Shown here one piece after another: positions 13,401 through 24,300 of a DNA stretch of 64,000 bases. Made by a program: the position numbers and the translations under genes. The first letter of the stretch is position 1. Every line of letters begins with the position of its first letter. The notes under the pieces are model-generated. The model saw only the letters and a list, made by a program, of their open reading frames with translations. It did no database searches and was not told where the DNA came from. The DNA comes from Hydractinia symbiolongicarpus (lineage: Eukaryota; Cnidaria; Hydrozoa; Anthoathecata; Hydractiniidae). Location: contig NC_079886.1 in NCBI RefSeq assembly GCF_029227915.1, positions 19,754,501-19,818,500 on the forward strand, in the 5' to 3' direction.

Positions 13401-13730
13401 CTGACTTCCTGAACACAACACATATCAAAAGATCTATGTTCTAACATTTCAACTACTTCACCTGCTCTACCTCTCAGAGTACCAACATTTACACTAGCCA
13501 TCCTCAACCTAGTGTTATCTACGTTGTGATGTGATAGCTGGGTAACGGTCTGACGATGCTCACACCTGACATCTGTCCTACCGTGCGCGACACCTTCACT
13601 CCTTAGAGTTCCAGCCCCGTTTACGCAGTTTGTCTGATCAACTATTCTTACGGCCATTAATAAAAAGTTTTGGCATTGTTTTACAGCTGGATGCCCTTCC
13701 TAGCGCCAACTGTTCACAGACCGGACTGGG
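10458..13730 (-). mobile_element. non-LTR retrotransposon (LINE), near full length
   Basis: A minus-strand LINE holds one intact ORF (10532-13657). Its 5' flank (13658-13870) contains GGATGCCCTTCC and CT-rich sequence; the 3' flank runs from the stop to about 10458, ending in a run of AAAGAAAAG. It has one APE-type endonuclease and one reverse transcriptase and no LTRs. The domain order and the C-terminal block with RRLNWLGHLKRM suggest an RTE-like clade, though clade placement needs a tree. The absence of stops or frameshifts in over 1000 codons, unlike every other retroelement in this window, suggests recent insertion. Confidence 0.9.
10532..13657 (-). CDS. LINE ORF2: APE endonuclease, reverse transcriptase, PHD-like finger
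   Basis: A 1041-residue polyprotein for target-primed reverse transcription. Residues ~50-300 form an exonuclease-endonuclease-phosphatase domain with motifs QEVRW, GDFNCHVG, QIDYFLVR and SQHRLLVCD, so the usual catalytic E, D, N and H positions are present. RT motifs follow: KIGKAAGVSGI, FGFVPGRGTTDAI, FVDLEKAFDRVPRK, GVHQGSVLS and the catalytic LLYADDL. Near residue 810 a cysteine-rich module (CGVC, CQTC, HWVLKKC, CKRC) fits a PHD/RING-like finger. The C-terminus carries the GHLKRM...KPRGRPRKTW block common in related LINEs. The Met at 13657 is the first in frame; a later Met (near residue 54, just before the endonuclease) could be the real start. Plus-strand open frames over this interval are antisense shadows. 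Confidence 0.92.
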   Translation of the reverse strand: MAVRIVDQTNCVNGAGTLRSEGVAHGRTDVRCEHRQTVTQLSHHNVDNTRLRMASVNVGTLRGRAGEVVEMLEHRSFDMCCVQEVRWRGASVRFVEGRRARYKLFWIGNSDGYGGVGIFVAEKWVEKVIDVMRVNSHIIVIKFLICNRIVTFLSVYAPQCGLSEEDKDKFYDELIAVTSKFGDTELVMVGGDFNCHVGKSSEGYRGVHGGYGFGSRNKEGERLLEFGMATDMVVCNTSFSKRQSRLITYESGGCKTQIDYFLVRKSDKKVVKDVKVISGEECVSQHRLLVCDIILKSVKEAKEKYRPRRKVWKLKEEIVARQFSAKVQQLAYNSQCDSDNVESTWTTLKNFLLEASDDTCGWTKGPARHRQTWWWNNEVDQCIKEKRKLWKEWKSGGSKNIYLEAKRRARTAVYKAKSEAERIRFADVLRREDQRNEVFKIAKQMKKTNQDVVGEKCTRNDEGVLASTEEEKRVAWKNHYQRLLNTEFDWDEDNLSANDVVEGPAMQIKTEWVVEAIRKLKIGKAAGVSGIVAEMVKASGYIGVELITSLANQIIKNGAIPSEWQSSVIVNCFKGKGDALERGNYRGLKLVDQVMKVIERVIDKLLRERINIDKMQFGFVPGRGTTDAIFLLRQLQEKYLGKRKNLYFAFVDLEKAFDRVPRKVIWWAMRKLGVDEWLVTMVQSMYSNARSCVRINDSLSDEFSVSVGVHQGSVLSLLLFILVLEALSMEFRTGCPWELLYADDLVLIAESMEELVKKFEKWKKGLEEKGLKVSTAKSKVMISSIAAKCDLVVGKWPCGVCRKGVGSNSIFCQTCKHWVLKKCSSISGRLRADIQFVCKRCKGEIIENEVFPALMMYNSGSLEIVENFCYLGDMLGSEGGIGRSVTCRIGSAWKKFRKLLPLLTSRVLSIEVKGRLYEACVRSVMLYGSETWAVKQEDLDRLERNDMRMVRWMCNASLRDRKSSDELRSRLSLRRIKDVIQIRRLNWLGHLKRMEEDNWVRKCRDLIVFGAKPRGRPRKTWQEVIRTDLIQRKLSLDLTQS

Positions 13731-13739
13731 TGTTTTTTA

Positions 13740-16130
13740 AAGTGACACCATCACTATGTGGCATTTCATGGGACTTCCACGATCGCCCCTTTAAACTAAG
13801 GTTCAACTCCTCTCTTGTCTCTTAAGGAGACCCTTCACCCAAGGAGACCCACCCACCCTTCACAATTGTTGAATTATCACTTGTAAAAATAAATGTATTA
13901 TTAAAACAAACTTTGAAACAATTTCGAACCAACTAAACTTGTTAAATGTAAATTATTTTTAAAAAGTTGCTGTATTTGGTTCTAAAATAATGAGCTTGAA
14001 TATCACATACTTTGATCTATAGAATGACAGGAATAAGTCCCTTTTAAGGTTAAACATTTTAGAACCTTTCACCTTATTTTGTTCTAGACTGAAAAGAAAA
14101 CGTCCCTTCAAGGCTTAAAATATCTGTACTTCCTTCTAAAATGATGAGAAAATGTTTCTACAAAGCATAAAATAATTTGTTAAAAATAATTAGAGGTATC
14201 GAAAGAATTGTTAAAATATTTTTTTTGATAAGCACGTGCTTTGCATGTGTCAATGTCCATTCAATTACTTGTTGAGAAACTATATAAAATAAATAACGAA
14301 ACAATCTTTTGGTAAAATTTTAGTGTTAAGTGTTTAACAAATGATACAAAACAAATCAGAAAATAATGAAAGGATTCCATATGATTTGAAATTATTTCAA
14401 AATTTATATAATTCATCATTAGCATGAAAAATATCTCGAATTTGATTGGCTAAGAGGAGATAGATATTTGATATATTTGAAGTGCATTTAGTGATATTTG
14501 AAGTGCAAAATATTGAAAAAAAAATTCATAATGGTGGAACTTAGCAGGATATTTTTTATAGGTGAATATTTATCATAGCACATCCATATTTCATTCTCAA
14601 CATAGAATGCTTCACCCCATTTCGACCTCCGATCATGATGAGCAAGTATAATGTGTGTAAGTCATATTGAAGAAGAACTACTTTGTTCATCACTAACATA
14701 CTGCCTGGCAGTGAGCAGGATTCTATCTGCAGTCCCCAAAATTTCGTTGTTCAAATTTTATTTATCAAAAAGTCCATTTCACTAAAATTTACCAGTCCTT
14801 ACCTTTGAATTTCTGCGCACGGAGCCGTAGGAAATTCTTTAAAACCGTCGTTTTTTTCTTTCAGAGCATTTTTGGGGAAAAAATCCACCCTGGGATTTCA
14901 CGTTCCTCTGAGAGAAGGATAGTATTGGTATAACTGACTAACTAACTAACCCTGTCTCAAATAGTCAATTGCAACGTCACATATTTAAACTTCGTACACA
15001 AGCTCCCTAAGTACTGGGAAGTCATCTAAATGACGTTTCAGGCCAAAATTGATATTTGTTTTCGAACACTGAACATAATGGTGACATCAAAATTTTGATT
15101 TCTTGTTACCTAAAAACCACTTCATTTCCAGCCAAAGCACAGTTAACAAATAAAGAATGCTGAAAATGATGATACAGAAATTTGTGTTTTTGTCACCAGG
15201 CCAAAATTTGTCAAAAAATTAAAACTACTTTATTTTCGACAAAAATTGGCACACAAAAAAAGTATAGGTTGAAAATGAATGTCACATGAAAATTTTGATT
15301 TTTTGTCAACTAAATGCTGTTTAAGACCATAAACGTTTCAATCGCAAGACTTTCAACCATGAATGATAGGCTGTATTTTTTGTTAGCAATTTTTTTTAAA
15401 ATGTGAGTTTATTATGACACCTTTCGTTTTGTTTGCGTTTGTTGTAAGATATAATGTCACTTGTGTGCTTTATCCTTAGAGCTTTATGCACCAAACCTCT
15501 TCGAATGTTTGGCACGATAACACAACGAATTAGCAGGTTGTCATTAAATATTTTGGTAGTGAGCGGAAATTGTTAGAGCCCCCAGGGCTTCTTGTTTATT
15601 ATCAATCATGTTTCAAATATTTGGTTCAAGGCTATCCCTATGGGTATGAACACAATAAACAACCTTGTCAAAATAATGATAAAAAAATCGCCAATTGACA
15701 ACCAAAAACAAATAACAAACCACTCTGCCGGAAAAACATTGGTAAAAAAAAATTAAAATCCACATACTAAAGTCAAAAATCATATCAATAACTGGTAAAA
15801 CACTGAAGCAGGATTGGATGCATACGACAGCAGAAATGAACATCAACAACAAGCTATACCTTTTGCCATTGAGCCACCTCCACATTTTTTCTGATCATCC
15901 ACTCCTAAAAAATCCAATCATCAGTTTTTTCCAGATCGCTCCACTGCTTTAACTTTTAACTTCCAAAATTGCACTGTTAACATTTTCAAAAACTGGTGTG
16001 CATAGGGAAAAAGCCATCTCACAATCTACAGGTGAAAAACTGAGTTTATTAATGGTAGCAGAGCGTGGTCAAACATATTAGAAGTTACACCACATAAGAA
16101 AATTGAAAAAGGTATATAAATTATAATATT
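13740..16130. other. intergenic, AT-rich, transposon debris
   Basis: There is no gene I can support. At 15040-15340 there are imperfect repeats of a unit containing AAAATTTTGATTT and CTTGTTACCTAAA / TTTGTCAACTAAA, which suggests a decayed non-coding element. A TAAC tetranucleotide run occurs at about 14935-14950. The minus-strand frame at 15613-15885 is hydrophobic but unlike any family I know. Confidence 0.45.
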
Positions 16131-16134
16131 GTTC

Positions 16135-17160
16135 AGTACGAGTAGCATTAAATCACCACCACTCTTCAATCCTCATAAAGATAATGATTATACAGCCTGG
16201 AAGAATGAGGTATATAGAAGTTTGGCAAGCTTTTACCAAAGAAGAGCCTAGACGTTAAGTCTCAGCTGTCCATTTATCATTAAAAGGCAAGGCACGGGGA
16301 AGTTGTGAGAGGGATTTTAGTGAATAATTTAAAGAAAGAAGATGTCATTCAGACCATAGATACACTGGATACAGTATTTCAAACTGATGAGACCAGTAGG
16401 GTATATATCATGCATTCCTGGAGTTCGTTGAATATAGTGGTGATAATTTTTTAACATTTATTGTTAAATATAAAAAAACCCTTTAGATAAGTCAAAAGAT
16501 GTAACTTAGAGTTACCTACAGGTGTAGAGTCTTTTTCTTCTCCTACATTTTATCTTTACAATCAGAGTAACTAGCTCCAGCCACAGCAAAGTTAGAATAA
16601 TGCAGATATGATGGAGAAATTGCAAAAACATATTTGGAGATTCTATAAAAGACTTTTCAGTGGTTGTTCATGTGATAAAAGGAGTCTCATATACTTTAGA
16701 GAAGACAATAGAATGAGGAAGAGGTGGTTTTTGAAATGGAAGAGGTAATTTTTCAAATAAAGAAAACAAAGGAAGTCGCAATCCAAAAGACAGTGATGGT
16801 AGAGTAATAAGATGCCTCATTTGCGATTCAACTAAACATTTTGCAATGGAATATCCTCACCAAGATAGAATTTGAAAATCTTATGCAACTGTCCACATAG
16901 CTTTGATCACTGGGAAACCTGACTCACACGGCATGCTCTTGCAGAATCTAGGAAAAGGAATTTTAGATATAGCGCATGCACCAAAAACATCTGACCTTCT
17001 ATTTGATGGGCCCTATGATTAGGAGTTCCTCTGTAATTTTTTTTCTCCCAGAAACGGAAGATTATCTCTAAAACAGGAATCAACTGTCAGTTTGGATATT
17101 TATATACAAAGAAAATCTCTTATTTTGAGGGTTGCTACTTTTACAGTTGATTTCTCAAAT
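16135..17160 (+). pseudogene. retrotransposon gag-protease remnant
   Basis: Plus-strand frames, broken by several stops and shifts, read like a copia-type gag. An N-terminal block at 16185-16330 includes DNDYTAWKNEVY and HLSLKGKAR. At 16813-16860 there is a zinc-knuckle-like CLICDSTKHFAMEY, in which the last cysteine of CX2CX4HX4C is replaced by tyrosine. About 16950-17000 reads GKGILDIAHAPKT, resembling the retropepsin LD(S/T)AxTKT site. No reverse transcriptase, integrase or LTR pair was found. It is non-functional and old. Assignment rests on motif resemblance only. Confidence 0.6.
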
Positions 17161-17325
17161 TTGAGAACATATGAGGAACTTGATAAAAATTTTGAAACTT
17201 TTTTAAAATGACATATTTTCATAGAAAAAAAATTGAGGAGATTAAAGGACATTTTCATATTATTCTAAAGAAATTGATAATATTTGTGAGTGAGGAAAAT
17301 TATTTCTGTGCCTGTGCATATATAG

Positions 17326-17957
17326 CGTATACCGTCCTAATCACGTGATTATTTAAACAAACAGCTCTAGCGACGACATGACAACTCGGCTTGCCACATA
17401 ACTTTTAGGTTTTGACTATAAGCCATCCCTTAAAACAACCTTACAAAATGCCAGTGAACAAGGTGGGCGTTTGTGCAGGGACAAGCAAAAAAGGAACCCA
17501 CAAAAACGTCCTATTTCCGTGATTTGCATCTTAATTCCGTGATGGGTTTTTTCCAATGCGAGATCCACTGGAATTATTTCTAAAGTCTATTTTATAATTA
17601 AAATGGTTGCAATACTTGGCGATTTGTCTCAGATGAAGCTAGTAGCTGTTTTAACATCGACATGTACCTTTTTTCGATGCTCAAAAAACAGACGTAACAT
17701 TAGGAAAACTTGGTGACGCGAATTACCCCATCATGCAAAAACTTTCCCATGTGTGATCTACCCCAGCGATGCTGTCTGCTCTGTTAAGTGCGCAAGTTTC
17801 GGTGCCAGTAAAAATATTAATACTGTATGGTATATTATATGTTATGGACATAAAGGCTCAGAATATTATGTCATAGCCATTGTTGTCAGTGAAAAGACAG
17901 AGTTACTGAGAAAGGTGAAATCGCAGAATAAGACGTTCACGCTACAGTACATATACT
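17326..17957 (+). mobile_element. MITE family A, copy 1 (about 632 bp)
   Basis: It starts GTATACCGTCCTAATCACGTG and is collinear, in opposite orientation, with 31161-31799. Shared internal blocks include AACAAACAGCTCTAG, AACGTCCTATTTCCGTGATT, TGTGATCTACCCCAGC and GTGAAAAGACAGAG. The right terminus is decayed (AGACGTTCACGCTACAGTAC). No protein-coding capacity is evident, and the family name is unknown. Confidence 0.75.
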
Positions 17958-18118
17958 CTACATTTAAAAAATAAAAACATGTGACAAATCATATACATAT
18001 ATATACTTTTTTAAAAGGAAAATTGAGGACAATTTAGGAGTTTTGGAATGACCTCAAAATTGAGTTTTAAGGAGAGATAGATTTGCATATTATACTTTGC
18101 CAGCTTCTCACAAATATT

Positions 18119-18435
18119 GAGGGATATATATAACCATGTCTATTATTTCCAGGAGAGGCTATGGCTTATGGCAAGTCATTTGTCCTAGAGAGTATTTAAA
18201 TGCTCATTTTGAGCTATACCCAGACCCAATAAGGCTCTCACTCTGCCAGGCAACTTCCTGCAACATCCAACAGCACAAACAGTGGCACCTCCCCCCTCCC
18301 CATAATTCCCTCACACACATGGCACATGAGATGGGGTTATCTATCTATCTTGTGTGTATTGTCCATAAAATCACTACCCAAGGGAAATCGAATTCCGGAA
18401 GTGCAACAGTCTTAACCACTGCACATTTGCTTCTC
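18119..18435 (-). mobile_element. tRNA-derived SINE, old diverged copy
   Basis: From GAGGGATATATATAACCATG through CCAGGAGAGGCTATGGC, TGCTCATTTTGAGC and CAACATCCAACAG to TTAACCACT, this follows the SINE copies at 48008-48349 and 51115-51465, with many substitutions. Its open frame (18136-18456) is accidental. Confidence 0.8.
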
Positions 18436-18442
18436 TCTTTGA

Positions 18443-18508
18443 GACTAGCTAGCTAGCTAGCTAAAGCTAGTATGGAAAGCTAGCTAGCTCGCTAGCTAGC
18501 TAGCTATA
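18443..18508. repeat. CTAG tetranucleotide repeat
   Basis: Two runs of (CTAG)n are separated by a short spacer. They are self-complementary and could form a cruciform. It lies next to the old SINE copy. Confidence 0.9.
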
Positions 18509-18509
18509 C

Positions 18510-20185
18510 ATTTTGTTTTAAAAAGAGACAGAAATTTCTTACTTTACTTTAAGTAACAATAAATATTTTAGCTAGAAACCAATGCAATTAGTGGAGTTAG
18601 TGGAGATGAAATAGTAACAATAAAGTAAGCAGAGTTCTTAGCTCTCTCATTAAACAAGAAGACACGACGAAAAAGAAAATTCTGACCCAACTGCTCACTT
18701 TCTTTTCTCCTCTATTCTTGGGTCCCAAATTCTTCGGGATCGTACCCCGAATTCATAAAACATGTTCCGATGATTTTCAACCTTGTTCTCAGGACCTATT
18801 GATCCGGTACACCGTGGCTGGTTACAACGTTGCGGCCGCGCTTTTTAAAGCGCGGTCGCATATAATTTCACACGGCCGCGCCTTTTACAGTGCGCCTATT
18901 TTAAATGAAAACAGTACGTTCTAATCAGACACGGTAATCCGGGATTTACAATGCTGAAAAATTTGGAGTTATTTGGGGGGCAAAATTCGTGTTTGGTTTT
19001 CGTCGCGTGGTTTCACGTTTCGTCGAAATACTCTTTGTTGCAGCGCACAGTTTTCGTCAAAAGCATGTTATTGTTGTCGAGTGATTTTACTGTTATCGTA
19101 ATACTCTTTCTCGTGGTTTGGATTTCGTCGTATTATTTATCGTGTTTTATCAAAATGGGCAAATTTTATATGATATCACTATTCGTGCTGCCTTATGAAG
19201 TTTCACAAAACGAAGGGAAACTGGAAACAGTCATAATCTTTGATATGACCTATAAATTCGTGTCTTCTACATTTTGTTAGTTAAATGTTAGTTGACTAGC
19301 TACCTTTCTTACGACGCGACGAAGAGCATACACGAATATCATCCCACAAATAACTCCATACATTTACGGCTACCATAGATATGACCAAAACGCTTAGCAA
19401 CGCAAACTTTTCTCGCTGTGAATTCAGCATTAGCCACACGCACGCAAAAAATTATAAAATGCGCAAAAAACTAATACCTTGTAAACATTTCTAGATCATT
19501 TTGTAGGATTGTGAAATAAAATCTTACTTTCCTTTTTTTAAATTATACCTCAGGAAGAAAATTTTGCAAAAGGTTTGCACCACGCCCATGAAATAAAAAA
19601 AAACTTTTAAAAACAAGAGTATAAGTATTATAGGTTGCTTTCTATAAATCGTATGTATAAATAATATGATAAACGCAATTTTGCTGTCCGTGTAACTTAA
19701 TTTTTACAACAAATGAAATTTTTTGGTTTTTAATGATCGCTAATAATATTATCTTTAGATAAATCTTTAAAAAAGTGGTGTTGTTTACAAAATTACATGT
19801 TTGCGATGCAATTCGTGCCAGAAATGCCTACATTTGACCACTAGAACTAGAGAACATAGAAGAAAAATACTCCGGTAGCTATTCACATAGCTTCATGCGA
19901 TGAAGGATTACCCCATCATTTTAACATCAAAGTCAAAACCAGTGGACCATCTAATGAACCTTAAGGTTTTAAATCCCAATCAATTACGTCCACAACTTAA
20001 TACTAGAGACGAATATAAAAATCAAATCTTAGTAATAAAGTTTTATTTATTTTTTTTCTTTTTTCAGATGCTGTCCCGTGGGCCTTGCGTCTGACTTTTT
20101 CTCTAACTTTTTGTTTTTTCTCTGTTTTTTACTTAAGAGAGTATGTACATTTTTTATCATGAGTTTTTAATGTTGTTTTATTTTG
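18510..20185. other. intergenic; includes a CpG-rich hairpin
   Basis: No gene is supported. At 18832-18859 an almost perfect palindrome (GCGGCCGCGCTTT / AAAGCGCGGTCGC) stands out from the AT-rich surroundings. The frame at 18951-19280 is built from TTTCGTCG-type repeats and looks non-coding. Confidence 0.5.
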
Positions 20186-20187
20186 TA

Positions 20188-20363
20188 CAAAGGAATCTCT
20201 CTATCTCGAATTGGCAAGGGACCGAAAAATTTGTTCGAGATAAAAAAAAGTTCGAGATAAAGAAAGGAAAATACCTTACGCAGACCACAAAGGAACCGAG
20301 ACTTCGGTTCGAGATAGAGAGAAGTTCGAGATAGAGAGTAGTTGAGATAAAGAGATTCCACTG
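20188..20363. mobile_element. pogo/Tc1-like MITE (176 bp)
   Basis: TA target duplication at 20186-20187 and 20364-20365. Terminal inverted repeats begin CAAAGGAATCTCTCTATCTC on the left and, read inward from the right, CAGTGGAATCTCTTTATCTC. Internal TTCGAGATA motifs are repeated. There is no coding capacity. The TA duplication and CAG-type terminus suggest the Tc1/mariner/pogo group. Confidence 0.85.
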
Positions 20364-20365
20364 TA

Positions 20366-21306
20366 TTTAAAGATGATCAAATTATAGATCGAAATATATT
20401 CTCAAAATAAAAATGCGCATTGTTGGTTATACTTTAGTAAGTAATAATATCGCTGGGGATTTCTCTAATCGTAATGTCGACACAGCCAAGTATTTGCTCA
20501 AACTCGCCCCTAAGCATCTTCATTCATATAATCTTAAACAATGAGAATATTTGAAAAAATTTTAAAGGTAACGCCACAAGTGAAAAAAGAAATTATTTCT
20601 GTATCCCTGTGACATTTCTATGCATTTTGAAAATTAAAGTATTTTACGAACCAAATAGTTTTGTAAGAGAAAAATTGAGATTTGAGTAGAAAGTTGTTAA
20701 AAAATCTACTTTTGGAGGAAATTTGAGGAGTTTTGAGGATACTTTTCAAAATTAAAGAGAATTAAGAAGTTGAGGAGAAATTAAGGAGAATAATGAGTTT
20801 TTGAGGATGTGTGGCATATCTATTCTGTATTTATAAAAACAACAAAAATAAGAGTATTATTTTTCGCCTCTTTTCAAAACCAGTGCGTTGACGTTTATGG
20901 ATGTTTACCAACCACTAGGGCTTTTTTATGCGTTTTCGTCAATCAATATATAGAGATCAGAACATTTTCCAAGAGTTTTTACGCTTAACAATTTTTTAGA
21001 TTAGTCTAGTAGCTTTTATGACTTTTCAAAAGGCTTACTTTTTGAACAGCCGAATCTCTTCAGGATTATACAGATAATCCTGAAGAGAAGAAATTTCCAA
21101 CGAGCAAGATGAAATAGACAAAAATTAAACATTTGCTTTTAAAATACTTCCAGTAATGTCAAAAAAAATCGCCGTATATTGATTTCTCTTTCATGTAAAC
21201 AGAAAAACAGAAAAGTGTATAATAATACGTTATATTTCTTGCTAACAAAATATTTTAGATTTAGTGTATATGTACAAAAATTTAGAAATTTGGGAAAAGA
21301 TTAAAA
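20366..21306. other. intergenic, 3' side of CFAP210
   Basis: No gene seen. At 20560-20830 there are GAGGA-rich segments like those at 17160-17300 and 17990-18090, probably another dispersed non-coding repeat. The last bases should include the CFAP210 3' UTR, but no clear polyadenylation signal was identified. Confidence 0.4.
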
Positions 21307-24300
21307 CTACCATGTAAAACCTAGCCGCTTGCCTGACTTTCCAACATGACCGTAGGATTGATAGTACACAGCTTCGTCCTTCATGTAGTGTGGAAGCTGC
21401 ACACCAGTGGCGTCAGCTACGATGTAACTTGGTCTCAGACCAGCATTACCCTCAAATTTTGGTCCACGACCGCCACCAGGTCCTTCATTTTTAGCTTTTA
21501 TTAACGGAAAGGGATTTCGTTCTCCTCGTTTGGCATCTTCAATAACCTTGGTAGCATATTCTTGAAAGATCTCTTCTTCTTGTACCAGTAGTTCGGTATT
21601 CTTTTTATCCCGTTCGAGCTGTTGGTTGAACTCTTCTTGAACTTTTAACGCTCTTGCTTTCTAGAAATTAATTAATGTATGCACAGTCAATTGGCGTATG
21701 AAAAAGCATTGAAACATATTGTTGTGATGAATCAACCCTTTACAGTAAACAACTAGTCCGTTATGTTGTTTGATAAGTTAACTTAAAAATGCAACACATG
21801 AATCTAATTTTTTTTAACTCTTTATTTAACGTGGACAAAATTTAACTCGATAACGGATATAGCAGAAAAGCGATGACCTAAAAAATAGCGAGTTTGGAAA
21901 AACACAATTTCTTTCACTTCACACTCATAAGCACAATTGCCAGCAAATTCACACAAAACATTTATACACGGGAGTAGTTGGAAATTCGAGAAAAGAAAAA
22001 CAAAGAGATTAAAGGTGAAATCCTCTCAAGGACATTTAGGTTTGTAATATCTTTGACATTGTAAATACAATCTGTAGGCTACAGCAGTATATTAAAAATG
22101 TTTTATTTGATGAAGTTCGAATTATCAATCAAACTTTGACTTTGACTTCGCGTTGTGTTGCATATCTGATATAGATTGATAAATCGTTAAGACATACGCG
22201 GTTTATTAAGGCCAATGCGCAAAAATTATGTCGCATTTTTTTAGAAAGATTTTTAGAAGATATTACACGCTCTGTTATAAGAATGATAAAACCAGAGTAG
22301 GCTAAATTAGTCGTAAATTTTCTTAATTTTAAATTTAGCTGAAATTATTTTTAACACATTCTTATACAATTTGTATAAAGTAATTGAAACTTGTAAGAAG
22401 ATCTACACACAGAAATGGAAATTAAAGAAGGCGACACGTTTGATTTGGTATTGTTGCTTTATTAATTTAGATACGAAGTTTGCAGAAAAAGATGAGAAAA
22501 TATCAATGAGATAATCTATGAGAAAATCAACTTGAAGGAATTAAAATATTCTTAATCTGTGAGTAACTCTTAGCCTAATGATCTTACATAGCATGCTCTT
22601 ATACAAGTCCTATAAGGTCTTACCTTTTGATTGTTGCGAATATTTTGTAATTCGGCGGCTTTTACACGTTGTTTCGCCTTATCTTCAATCACGCTTTTAT
22701 GAAACTAAAAAAAAGAATCTAACTAGTCACTAAAAACTGCTTTGTTACTCGTATAAAAACGTTACTTTCAATTACTTTCGCGAGCAAAATCTTTTGCGTG
22801 ATAAAAAAATACCCGCGAAAACTGGATTTGGAGATTAATAAAAGACAGGAGAAAACTAATTCAATAAGATCCATGCTGGAAAGATTAAAATTAAAATGCT
22901 AGAAATTAGAAAATGACAGCCGAACTTCACTCCACCATCATTCTATGCTACGTACCTGACGATCTTCTTTTATGCGCTCCTTCAGCAAACTTTTATCTCT
23001 TTTTTGATTCTCCTGTCCTATTCTTTCAGCTTCGTTGATCTATGGAGTTAAATAAGAAATTTTGTGACCTGATTCGCAATAAAACAATATAAAAACTCTT
23101 GCAATTGACGATATATGTTTTTGAATTTCTTCATTGTTTTTATATCAGGCGTAATGTTTCGATTCACGCTTTTGAAACGAGGAAGAAATAGTCTTACATT
23201 AACGCGCCAAGCAATTAAAACTTAGCTTTAAATTTTAATCAACGCATTGTTTTTACCGAGAAAAAAGAAATTTTATATCGTACTTATTTTCGCGCAGCGA
23301 AAAACAACAACAAACTATTCACGAGCCTTTATTGCTAGTATTAATTTCGCGCAAGGTTTCCGACAATAAAGATAGCAAAATTTTGTGTTCTAGACAAAAT
23401 ATGGTGTTCCTTTGACTTGACTTTGTCTTTATTCCCCAACCAAAAAAAGGGGAGGGAAATTTCAACGTTTATAACATCGTTTCCCAATCCCTTATCTTTT
23501 TTTTAAAAAAAGTATATTTTTGCGCGTTTCAAATTTTGTGCAAAACTTTTTGCACGTTATTGATCCACTGCATTTCTCTCACTGAAAGATATTTTTTGAG
23601 CGAACACGCTAAAATTGATACAAGCGAAAATTGGTATGATAAGATACGGACACGTTCGTTTACAAAAGCTTCTGGAATTGTCTGTTATTGTTGTGCCAAA
23701 ATAAGTGGATAATTACCATTGCTATGCGATGTTCATTTATCAACGTTAAAGTTTCCTTCTGCTCACGTTGTTTCCGCTCCTCCTCAGCCTAAAACACAAA
23801 CAGTTAATATTACCACTGATTCTGTCAAGCAGGCGAACGTGAAAGGTAAAATATTACAAAACAGTCTGAGAAAATTACCATTCGTTTAGCTTCTCGTTCA
23901 GCAACAGCTTTCGCTATGCGATCATCTTCGTCATCCACTCTTTGTTGCATCTCTTGTTGCAACTGCTGGCGCATTTTTTCGGTGTGGTTTTGAAAAGCTC
24001 TAAAAGAAATCCCACTTTGAAATTATACCCGGAAAAGACCAATCTCCTTATACACAATATAAAATACAATAACAACTTAATATATTACTGTCAACAATGA
24101 TAATAAAATATAAATTTCATGGCAAAATAGCATCCCACCCTTTTTATATTAACAACGCCCGATTTAAACAAGCGCTCTCAAAATTCTAAACTATTGCTAA
24201 ACAATTTGCTTGGGACAAATGAAAGATATAATAGTATAACTCGAAATGAATACGTAGTATGCTAAACAACATTTTGGGGCAAAGTTCACGGAAAAAAGTT

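Noticed and set aside
15613-15885. hydrophobic 90-codon frame on the minus strand
   Set aside because: AT-rich DNA often gives such frames; there is no supporting context.
18136-18456. 106-codon open frame as a gene
   Set aside because: It lies wholly in a diverged SINE copy in reverse orientation.
18951-19280. 109-codon open frame with hydrophobic stretches
   Set aside because: It arises from TTTCGTCG-type repetition and ends without any recognisable domain.
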